Below, piece after piece: positions 1 to 5,910 of a stretch of 18,151 bases of DNA; positions within the stretch are counted from its first letter, which is position 1, and the number at the start of each line of letters is the position of its first letter. The notes under the pieces were generated by a model. The model was given only the letters and a program-made list of their open reading frames with translations, did no database searches and had not been told where the DNA came from. The position numbers and the translations under genes were made by a program. Source of the stretch: an uncultured Collinsella sp. (GTDB taxonomy: Bacteria > Actinomycetota > Coriobacteriia > Coriobacteriales > Coriobacteriaceae); contig CABQLM010000044.1 of assembly GCA_902465105.1 (NCBI GenBank), positions 1 to 18,151 on the forward strand. The letters are read 5' to 3'.

Positions 1-14
1 GCCTTTCAATCGTC

Positions 15-39
15 GGGCATGGCCAGAAGGCCAATGCCC
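15..39. other. Short hairpin at window edge
   Basis: GGGCAT-GGCC and GGCC-A-ATGCCC flank a 4-nt AGAA loop, giving a stem of about 10 bp with one bulge. It is followed by TCCTCTTTC, only a weak T-tract. It could end a gene lying to the left of the window. Bases 1-142 otherwise hold nothing I recognise. Confidence 0.35.
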
Positions 40-142
40 TCCTCTTTCAAGGCACCTTGCTCGCCCAGACGGGCTCTCGCTGACTTTTGTTCAACCTGCG
101 GCGTTTTAGGGTCCTATCGGCTTGCAATGCCACTGGCATTTG

Positions 143-191
143 CCCAGATAAAACCTGCCAAAGTAAACCTGTCCTCTTTTGGTAGGTTTTA
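143..191 (-). terminator. Repeat-family terminator hairpin, copy 1 (apeB 3' end)
   Basis: This is the first of four copies of a roughly 48-bp element (others at 5864-5910, 9432-9477 and 10261-10309). On the plus strand it reads CCCAGATAAAACCTGCC, then an AAACCTGTCC core, then TTTTGGTAGGTTTTA. The two ends are complementary (AAAACCTGCCAAA with TTTTGGTAGGTTTT, one G.U-type position). The apeB stop codon (TAA on the minus strand, 189-191) is the outer edge of the element, so the hairpin forms directly after translation ends, followed by a short U-rich stretch. An intrinsic terminator is the simplest reading. Confidence 0.7.
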
Positions 192-1574
192 GAGCTCCAC
201 GCTTTCGGCTCCGTTGATGGTTAGGTTGCGCTCGTAGAAGGCGGTGAGGGCGCGGATGGCGTACATCACGTCGCGCACGCCGCCGGTCTCGTAGCTCGAG
301 TGCATGGCAAGTTGCGGCAGGCCCACGTCTACGGCATGCATGCTCGCCTGCATGTTCGACAGGTTGCCCAGGGTAGAACCGCCGGCCATATCGCTCTTGT
401 TGGCAAAGGCCTGTGTGGGTACGTCGGCGTCATCGCAGATGGCCTGGAACACCGCGCGGCTAAAGGCATCGGTGCAGTAGTGCTGGTTGGCGGCCTCCTT
501 GATGACGATGCCGCCGTTGAGCACAACCTGGTTGCGCGCATCGCACTTCTCGGCGTGGTTGGGGTGCACGGCATGCGCGTTGTCGCAGCTCACAAGCATC
601 GAGGCGGCAAGTGCGCGATGGTACGACTCGTCGTCAAAGCCCAGCGATCCGTTGATGCGGCGCAGCGCGTCGGCCAAGAACGTCGACATAGCGCCCTGCT
701 TGGTCTCGGAGCCAACCTCCTCGTTATCAAAGCAGCAGAAGACCGAAACGTCGTGCGCGTTCTCGGCACCCAAAAATGCCTGCAGCGAGGTGTAGGCGCA
801 GGCCAGGTCGTCAAGCTTGGGCGTCGAGATAAACTCGTCAGCCCAGCCCCAAATACGCGCATCCTGGTGGTTGACCAAGAACAGGTCGCGGCCCAGAATC
901 TGCTCGGGCTCAACATCCAGCTCTTCGGCAATCAGAGCATCGAAGTCACCCTGCTTAAGCTCGCCGGCGCTGATGAGCGGGCACAGGTCGACGGCGCGGT
1001 TGGGCGCAAAGCCCTCGTTGACGCCGCGGTTCATATGGATGGCAAGGCTCGTGATAATAGCGACCTCGCGCTCGGTGGCAAGCAGGCGGCTCTCAATACG
1101 GTCGCCCTCGCGCACCAGCACGCGGCCCGCGAGCGCCAGCGGGCGATCGAACCAGGTGTAGTCAATCATGCCGCCGTAGGCCTCGGTATTCAGGCACAGC
1201 GTCTCGCCTGCGCCGTCGAGCTCGGGCACGGCCTTGACCTTAAACGTCGGCGAATCGCTGTGCGACGCCGTGAGCTGAAAATGATAGTCGCCGGCAACGC
1301 CATCCTCGCCCCACGTCGCGGCCAGGTCCTCGCCCACCTTAAAGGCAACAACGCTCGAGGTGTTGCGCTGCGTGTAATAACGTCCGCCCGGCTCGATATC
1401 CCACGCCGCGTTCTCGGGCAGGTAGGTAAAGCCCGCCTCGTCGAGTTCGGCCATAATGGTCGCCGCCGTATGGAACATGCTGGGGCATGCCTCGATAAAG
1501 TCAATGAGGTCGTTGGCGGCCTCGATATCGTCGGCCGTCACGTGCGCGCGCTCGGGCGTTTCCTGATCCGTCAT
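189..1574 (-). CDS. apeB: M18 family aminopeptidase (aspartyl aminopeptidase type)
   Basis: This is a cytoplasmic dinuclear-metal exopeptidase that removes N-terminal, typically acidic, residues from peptides. The protein is 461 aa, normal for family M18, with no signal peptide. Metal and catalytic residues expected of the family are all visible: H105 in TASHSDSP, D256 in KLDDLA, the E285-E286 pair in DNEEVGSE, D331 in SCDNAHAVHPN, and H425 in the C-terminal HSSYETGG motif. The frame is open to 1685, but ATG at 1574 is preferred because it is preceded by a GGGGAG ribosome binding site and the extra N-terminal residues do not resemble the family. It diverges from the amide hydrolase gene across a 161-bp intergenic region. 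Its stop codon is embedded in a repeat-family terminator. The peptidase assignment is strong; the exact substrate is inferred. Confidence 0.93.
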   Translation of the reverse strand: MTDQETPERAHVTADDIEAANDLIDFIEACPSMFHTAATIMAELDEAGFTYLPENAAWDIEPGGRYYTQRNTSSVVAFKVGEDLAATWGEDGVAGDYHFQLTASHSDSPTFKVKAVPELDGAGETLCLNTEAYGGMIDYTWFDRPLALAGRVLVREGDRIESRLLATEREVAIITSLAIHMNRGVNEGFAPNRAVDLCPLISAGELKQGDFDALIAEELDVEPEQILGRDLFLVNHQDARIWGWADEFISTPKLDDLACAYTSLQAFLGAENAHDVSVFCCFDNEEVGSETKQGAMSTFLADALRRINGSLGFDDESYHRALAASMLVSCDNAHAVHPNHAEKCDARNQVVLNGGIVIKEAANQHYCTDAFSRAVFQAICDDADVPTQAFANKSDMAGGSTLGNLSNMQASMHAVDVGLPQLAMHSSYETGGVRDVMYAIRALTAFYERNLTINGAESVEL

Positions 1575-1735
1575 GCTCTCCCCTTTCGCTGGGTTGATAG
1601 TCCCTTCCAGCATACCCCGCCACGCCAGCGCCGCGCTCTTCATTCCATGTTTAATCCCGCGCCGCTCACCAAGTTGAGCCATCATGCCCGCGTTCCTTTT
1701 GCGACAATTGCGCTAACAGGACGAGAGGAGCCGTC

Positions 1736-2821
1736 ATGAAGCCACGTAGCATTGCCATCGCCTGCGGTGTCGCGGGAGTCGCCGTCGGCCTTGCCGCTGC
1801 CACCGGTATCATTTACCACAAGCAAATCAAGTCCGCCGCGTCGCTCAAACGCCTGTCCGGCTACGCGGATGGCTATGATCTGTACGCAATCGACATCGCC
1901 TACGACTACGATCTTGATCGCATCATCGCCGCTGGCGTGCGCGACGACCAAGCCTACATCGATGCCGTGGTGGCGCAGGTGCTGCCCGGTGTGCCGGCAC
2001 ATGTCCAGGCGCCCCAGTTTGCCTGCAGCGCTTTTGTCGCCGTAGATGCCGAAGGCCGCGTGCGCACCGGTCGCAATTACGACTTTAAGGACGACACCTC
2101 GGCGCTGCTGGTGCGCAATCACCCACGCGGCGGCTATGCCTCCATCGGGTTTGCCGCCCTTAACAACCTGGGCGATAACACTCCGCTTGGCTCCGTCGGC
2201 AGACGCGCCGCCGCACTCATGGGCCCGTTTGCCCAGCTCGACGGTGTTAACGAATGCGGCGTGTCCATTGCCGTACTCACCCTGGATTCCAAGCCCTGTG
2301 ACCAGGACACGCAACGCCCCGTCATCAATACCTCGCTCGCCATCCGTCTGGTGCTCGACCGTGCCGCCACCACGCAAGAAGCTGTCGACCTGCTTTCCGC
2401 CTACGACATGCACGCCATGGCAGGACGCGATTACCACTTCTTTATCAACGACGCCGCCAGTGACGCGCGCGTAGTAGAGTGGGATCCACACGATCCAGAC
2501 CGCGCTTTCAAAGCGACTCCTGCACGCCAGGTTACGAACTTCTACGCCTGCTATGGCGACGAAGTACTGCCCAACCAAAAGAATGGCGAGCTGGGCCATG
2601 GCAAAGAGCGCGCCGTCGCGATCGCCGATGTCCTTGACGCCCATGTCGGTGCCCAAGACGAGACAGTCGCTTGGAAGGCCCTGCGCGCCGCAGCGCAAGA
2701 GCCCAATCCGGAAGACATCACCAGCAATACGCAATGGTCGGTCGTCTTTGACAATACCGAACCCGCCGCCGCTATTACGCTGCGCCGCCACTGGGGCGAC
2801 GTCGATGCCTTCGCGCTGTAA
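1736..2821 (+). CDS. Membrane-anchored linear amide C-N hydrolase (Ntn hydrolase)
   Basis: This 361-aa protein is of the choloylglycine hydrolase / acid amidase superfamily, which cleaves linear amide bonds with an N-terminal-nucleophile cysteine. Residues 5-27 form a hydrophobic signal anchor, so the enzyme probably acts outside the membrane. The likely nucleophile is C97 in the ACSAF motif. R113 and D116 follow at +16 and +19, the spacing of C2/R18/D21 in bile salt hydrolases. GVNECGV (N172) and VTNF (N268) match the two later conserved asparagines. I cannot see a clear counterpart of the bile salt hydrolase Arg228; the aligned stretch near 329-335 lacks Arg. Residues 1-96 would form a propeptide or alpha subunit released by autocleavage before C97, as in isopenicillin N acyltransferase and NAAA. 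A GAGAGGAG site precedes the ATG. The substrate is unknown: bile salt, N-acyl amino acid, penicillin-like or lipid amide are all possible. Confidence 0.85.
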   Translation: MKPRSIAIACGVAGVAVGLAAATGIIYHKQIKSAASLKRLSGYADGYDLYAIDIAYDYDLDRIIAAGVRDDQAYIDAVVAQVLPGVPAHVQAPQFACSAFVAVDAEGRVRTGRNYDFKDDTSALLVRNHPRGGYASIGFAALNNLGDNTPLGSVGRRAAALMGPFAQLDGVNECGVSIAVLTLDSKPCDQDTQRPVINTSLAIRLVLDRAATTQEAVDLLSAYDMHAMAGRDYHFFINDAASDARVVEWDPHDPDRAFKATPARQVTNFYACYGDEVLPNQKNGELGHGKERAVAIADVLDAHVGAQDETVAWKALRAAAQEPNPEDITSNTQWSVVFDNTEPAAAITLRRHWGDVDAFAL

Positions 2822-2890
2822 GGAGCCAGGCCCGTCGACCTTACGCTCGCCTGACGTTGTTTACATTTCTATACGCTTGAGCTAACACGT

Positions 2891-2923
2891 TTTACCCCCG
2901 CATCAACAGTGTGCGGGGGTAAA
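2891..2923 (+). promoter_or_regulatory. 12-bp perfect hairpin in the pfk leader
   Basis: TTTACCCCCGCA (2891-2902) and TGCGGGGGTAAA (2912-2923) are perfect complements around a 9-nt loop. It lies 70 nt after the amide hydrolase stop and 38 nt before the pfk ATG. There is no T-run after it (next bases CTTATG), so it may be a weak or bidirectional terminator, or a leader structure or operator for pfk. A TATAAC-like -10 follows at about 2937-2942. Confidence 0.55.
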
Positions 2924-2961
2924 CTTATGCGCATGTTATAACTTGCCCGGAAGGATTCATC

Positions 2962-4041
2962 ATGCTTAGGATCGGTCTTCTTACCAGTGGCGGCGACTGT
3001 CAGGCGCTCAACGCCACCATGCGCGGCATTGTCAAAACGCTTATGACCAATAGCGAAGAGCCTATTGAGATCTATGGTTTTGAGGACGGCTACCAGGGCC
3101 TTATCTACAGCCGGTTCCGCGTCATGACGCCCGCCGATTTTAGCGGCATCCTTACCCGTGGCGGTACCATCCTGGGCACGAGCCGCACGCCGTTCAAGCG
3201 CCTGGACATTCCCGAGGCCGACGGCGTCGAAAAGGTGCCGGCAATGGTCCACACCTATCATAAGCTGCAGCTCGACTGCCTGTTTATGCTGGGCGGCAAC
3301 GGCTCCACCAAGACCGCCAACCGTCTGCGCGAAGAGGGCCTCAACGTTATCGCCCTGCCTAAGACCATCGATAACGACACCTGGGGCACCGAGCTGACGT
3401 TTGGCTTTACGAGCGCCATCGACGTCGCCACCAAGTGCATCGACGACATCCACACCACCGCCTCGAGTCACGGCCGCGTGTTCGTTATCGAGATCATGGG
3501 CCACAAGGTTGGCTGGATTCCGCTGTACGCCGGCGTCGCGGGCGGCGCGGATGTCATCCTGATTCCCGAGATCCCCTACGACATGGATAACGTCATCAAG
3601 ACCATCGAGCATCGCATGGAGACCGGCAGCCGCTTTACCATCGTGGCCGTCGCCGAGGGCGCTATCTCCAAGGAGGACGCGGCGCTGTCCAAGAAGGAGT
3701 ACAAGAAGAAGCTCGCCGAGCGCACAAGCCCGTCGATCGTCTACGACATCGCCAAGGAGATCGAGGCCAAGACCGGTCGCGAGACCCGCGTCGCCATCCC
3801 CGGCCACACGCAGCGCGGCGGCCAGCCCGACGCCCAGGACCGCATCTTTGCGACCCAGTGCGGCGTCGAGGCAGCACTGGGATGCCTGCGCGGCGAGTTT
3901 GGCTACATGATTGCCCTGCGCGACGGCAAGATGTGCCACATGCCGCTCGAGGATGTCGCCGGCAAGCTCAAGTATGTCGACCCCCAGAGCGATCTGGTGC
4001 GCGAGGCCAAGGCGTTGGGCATCAGCTTCGGCGACGAATAG
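2962..4041 (+). CDS. pfkA: 6-phosphofructokinase
   Basis: This enzyme phosphorylates fructose 6-phosphate to fructose 1,6-bisphosphate, the committed step of glycolysis in the cytoplasm. The 359-aa length suits the PPi-clade or group III bacterial PFKs rather than the 320-aa E. coli type. Visible motifs are the N-terminal GLLTSGGDCQALNA loop, GGNGS at 111-115, the catalytic PKTIDND at 133-139 (D136 as base) and the substrate loop EIMGH at 177-181. The two phosphoryl-donor positions are G114 (E. coli Gly104) and K134 (E. coli Gly124). Gly at the first favours ATP, while Lys at the second is typical of the PPi clade. ATP is the more likely donor but this is inferred. A GGAAGGA ribosome binding site lies 5-6 nt before the ATG. 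The last codons and stop are part of a long inverted repeat (4033-4192). Confidence 0.93.
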   Translation: MLRIGLLTSGGDCQALNATMRGIVKTLMTNSEEPIEIYGFEDGYQGLIYSRFRVMTPADFSGILTRGGTILGTSRTPFKRLDIPEADGVEKVPAMVHTYHKLQLDCLFMLGGNGSTKTANRLREEGLNVIALPKTIDNDTWGTELTFGFTSAIDVATKCIDDIHTTASSHGRVFVIEIMGHKVGWIPLYAGVAGGADVILIPEIPYDMDNVIKTIEHRMETGSRFTIVAVAEGAISKEDAALSKKEYKKKLAERTSPSIVYDIAKEIEAKTGRETRVAIPGHTQRGGQPDAQDRIFATQCGVEAALGCLRGEFGYMIALRDGKMCHMPLEDVAGKLKYVDPQSDLVREAKALGISFGDE

Positions 4042-4192
4042 CCTCGGCTGAAATTCATCCCATCGGGCCCTCCGACCCCGCCCGACGTATTTCGATTTGG
4101 CTCCTCCCTTGACTCCGTCAAAGGTCGCCAATCGAAATCGTCGGGCGGGGTCGGAGGGCCCTGCACTTACATACTCGCCGAGGCTATTCGTC
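4033..4192. repeat. Nested long inverted repeat over the pfk stop codon
   Basis: Outer arms of 16 bp, 4033-4048 and 4177-4192, are perfect complements and include the last pfk codons and the TAG. Inner arms of about 34-36 bp pair nearly perfectly: 4065-4087 (GGGCCCTCCGACCCCGCCCG and 3 more bases) is perfect with 4139-4161, then 4088-4100 pairs with 4128-4138 apart from two single-base bulges. The centre is 4101-4127. About 15 unpaired bases per side separate inner from outer arms. It may end pfk transcription but has no classic T-tract. Confidence 0.85.
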
Positions 4193-4218
4193 TTCTTGCT
4201 GCGGGTGCCTGGTCTGAT

Positions 4219-4293
4219 AGTAAGTTGCGGTGGAATAGTTCCTGCTTAGCCCGCAAATGGCTGAATCTAGGAACTATTCCACCGCAACTTACT
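4219..4293. repeat. Palindromic repeat, copy A (upstream of XRE gene)
   Basis: The 25-bp arms 4219-4243 and 4269-4293 are perfect complements (AGTAAGTTGCGGTGGAATAG and 5 more) around a 25-nt loop. A second copy with two arm mismatches lies at 5468-5538, so the pair brackets the XRE gene. There is no coding potential. Bases 4294-4358 between this element and the candidate operators show nothing I recognise. Confidence 0.85.
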
Positions 4294-4358
4294 GAGTAGG
4301 GGCTCTTGGCTGCTACTTGCACTGACATTTGTCCTGAAATAGCTGGTCGTTAGGGGTT

Positions 4359-4424
4359 GCTACCGGTAGTTGCGGTAGGGTTGGGGCAGATTCTAACTAG
4401 AAATGGTGGTCGCTACCGGTTGTT
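4359..4424. promoter_or_regulatory. Candidate operator pair upstream of the XRE gene
   Basis: GCTACCGGTAGTT (4359-4371) recurs as GCTACCGGTTGTT (4412-4424), 53 bp apart (about five helical turns). The first contains the perfect 10-bp palindrome CTACCGGTAG. The second is 51 bp before the chosen start codon. Two in-phase palindromic half-sites before a DNA-binding protein gene suggest autoregulation. This is inference from position. Confidence 0.45.
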
Positions 4425-4475
4425 CTCGGCATACTCGGCTCATTCGATTACGGTCACCACATGAAAGGAACTGCC

Positions 4476-5414
4476 ATGGATCTTGCGATGGCGCAGCGGC
4501 TCGTTGATCGCCGCAAGGCTGCCAGGCTTTCTCAGGAGGCGCTTGCCGCCCAGCTAGGTGTGAGTCGTCAGGCTGTCAGTAAATGGGAGCGCAGCGAATC
4601 CTCGCCCGATACCGATAACCTTATTGCGCTCGCCGCGCTGTATGGCGTGTCGCTGGATGAGCTGTTGTATGGGGAGGCGGTGGATAGCACTGACGACTCG
4701 CAGGCTGATGATGAGGCACAGGACAGCGACGCCGGCACCAAAGCTTCAGATGAGGCTGAAGAAGCTGAGGCTTCTACTGAGCACGCTGGTTACAGCGATA
4801 AGCCACTTGTCGATATTTCCCTCGCGCGCGGCATCCACGTTATTGATCCCAACAAAGGCGAAGAGGTTCATGTTGGCTGGAATGGCATCCATGTGGCTAA
4901 CGAGCGCAAGGGTGAAGAGGTCCATGTGGGGCCAGGCGGATTGCATATCGATACGCTTGAGAACGATGGACATAGCGTGCATACCAATGACGACGGCACC
5001 GTCACCATCGACGACGAGACGTTTTCCAGCTGGAAGGAAGCACGCGACAAGCTCGACCATCATGGCAAGCATTTCCGCACCAAGATTGGACGCGCTTGGA
5101 ACAAGTTCCCCTTTCCCGCACTCGTCGCCTTCGCCTATCTGGTGCTCGGCATTATCTACGGCGCGTGGTCCATGGGGCTCTTCCTCGTCTTTTTGATTCC
5201 CATCTACTACGCGCTTGGCGACTTTATCGATCGACGCCGCCTGTCCAAGCTGATTGACGGCGTTTATCCAGCAGCCGCCATTGCATGGTTTCTCTGTATG
5301 TGGCTTTGCCTGGGGCAGCCCCATCCCGCATGGGCCATCCTCATCACGATTCCCGTCATAAAGGCGCTTATGCGCTGGTGCCGCAAACAATGGAAGCATC
5401 GCAAGCGAGCCTAA
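4476..5414 (+). CDS. Membrane-bound XRE-family HTH regulator
   Basis: This 312-aa protein is a probable one-component transcription regulator. Residues 5-62 are a Cro/C1-type helix-turn-helix (RKAARLSQEALAAQLGVSRQ, then AVSKWERSESSPD). An acidic linker (67-104) follows. A short beta-rich region (118-160) holds two copies of the pattern KGEEVHVG-x-x-G-[IL]-H-[VI]. The C-terminal half has about four hydrophobic segments (213-232, 233-250, 262-280, 284-300) and a basic tail, so the protein should sit in the membrane with its HTH in the cytoplasm. ATG 4476 is chosen over 4461 because AAAGGA (4464-4469) is well spaced before it. The gene stands alone, bracketed by palindromic repeats, with candidate operators upstream. 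The inducing signal and targets are unknown; no enzyme domain is visible. Confidence 0.82.
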   Translation: MDLAMAQRLVDRRKAARLSQEALAAQLGVSRQAVSKWERSESSPDTDNLIALAALYGVSLDELLYGEAVDSTDDSQADDEAQDSDAGTKASDEAEEAEASTEHAGYSDKPLVDISLARGIHVIDPNKGEEVHVGWNGIHVANERKGEEVHVGPGGLHIDTLENDGHSVHTNDDGTVTIDDETFSSWKEARDKLDHHGKHFRTKIGRAWNKFPFPALVAFAYLVLGIIYGAWSMGLFLVFLIPIYYALGDFIDRRRLSKLIDGVYPAAAIAWFLCMWLCLGQPHPAWAILITIPVIKALMRWCRKQWKHRKRA

Positions 5415-5467
5415 ACCATCCCAGCCCGACAGCAGCACCCAACTAGTACTCCCCCGCCCATCCCTCC

Positions 5468-5538
5468 TAAGTTGCGGTGATATAGTTCCGGTTTTAGCCT
5501 TGAGTAGTCGAGTTTAGGAACTATTCCACCGCAACTTA
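5468..5538. repeat. Palindromic repeat, copy B (downstream of XRE gene)
   Basis: Arms 5468-5489 and 5517-5538 pair over 22 bp with two mismatches. The right arm (GGAACTATTCCACCGCAACT and TA) is identical to that of copy A at 4219-4293; only the left arm has drifted. It begins 53 bp after the XRE stop codon. The loops of the two copies share only a TTTAGCC-like patch. Confidence 0.82.
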
Positions 5539-5590
5539 CGAATGATCGGAGCGGCTACAGCACAAGCGTCGGCGTTCGCTTGATGGTCCG

Positions 5591-5748
5591 CCACGAAAAG
5601 GGGCTATCTACTACGTTTAACTCAATGGGACCAACCATGACCGCCTTTTTCGAAAATCGACAGGCCTTCTACCTGCGGTTTTATTTTTCGTTTTCCCGAC
5701 ATAGTTGAGGATATCCAATTAAACGTAGTAGATAGGCCCGTTTTGTGG
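5591..5748. mobile_element. MITE-like inverted-repeat element 1
   Basis: Terminal arms of 29 bp, 5591-5619 and 5720-5748, are complementary with three mismatches; the inner 16 bp (CTATCTACTACGTTTA) are perfect. The 158-bp unit encodes nothing convincing. Its centre carries TGACCGC and CCTGCGGTTTT, which recur inside the element at 13346-13519. I see no clear target-site duplication and no transposase, so the mobile label is inferred from architecture. Confidence 0.5.
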
Positions 5749-5829
5749 CATACGACCCATTCAAGCTCAGTCTCGAAGGCTGAAGAAAGCCTCTCATCCG
5801 CGCCTGCGAGCAGAAGATAGCAAAGCAAC

Positions 5830-5862
5830 AAACGCCGGGTCGCCCGTAGGTGTCCGGCGTTT
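5830..5862. terminator. Hairpin downstream of the ABC permease
   Basis: AAACGCCGG (5830-5838) and CCGGCGTTT (5854-5862) form a perfect 9-bp stem with a 15-nt loop. On the minus strand the stem is followed by TGTTGCTTTGC. It lies just beyond repeat-family terminator copy 2, so the permease transcript meets two hairpins in a row. Confidence 0.45.
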
Positions 5863-5863
5863 G

Positions 5864-5910
5864 CCCAGATAAAACCTGCCAAAATAAACCTGTCCCTTTT
5901 TGGCAGGTTA
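5864..5910 (-). terminator. Repeat-family terminator hairpin, copy 2 (permease 3' end)
   Basis: The copy reads CCCAGATAAAACCTGCCAAA, an AATAAACCTGTCCC core, then TTTTTGGCAGGTTA. The permease stop (TAA on the minus strand, 5908-5910) is its outer edge. The flank GGCGTTTGCCCAGATA is also shared with copy 4, so the conserved unit extends a little beyond the stem. Confidence 0.7.

Noticed and set aside
300..1739. Long plus-strand open frame opposite the aminopeptidase gene
   Set aside because: It is the antisense shadow of apeB, caused by GC-rich third codon positions; no domain or ribosome binding site, whereas the minus-strand frame has all M18 motifs.
1736..2821. Naming the amide hydrolase a bile salt hydrolase
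   Set aside because: The superfamily is clear, but the internal nucleophile, signal anchor and missing Arg228 counterpart do not support that specific activity.
2869..4131. Minus-strand open frame opposite pfk
   Set aside because: Antisense shadow of the phosphofructokinase gene; composition and lack of motifs show it is not coding.
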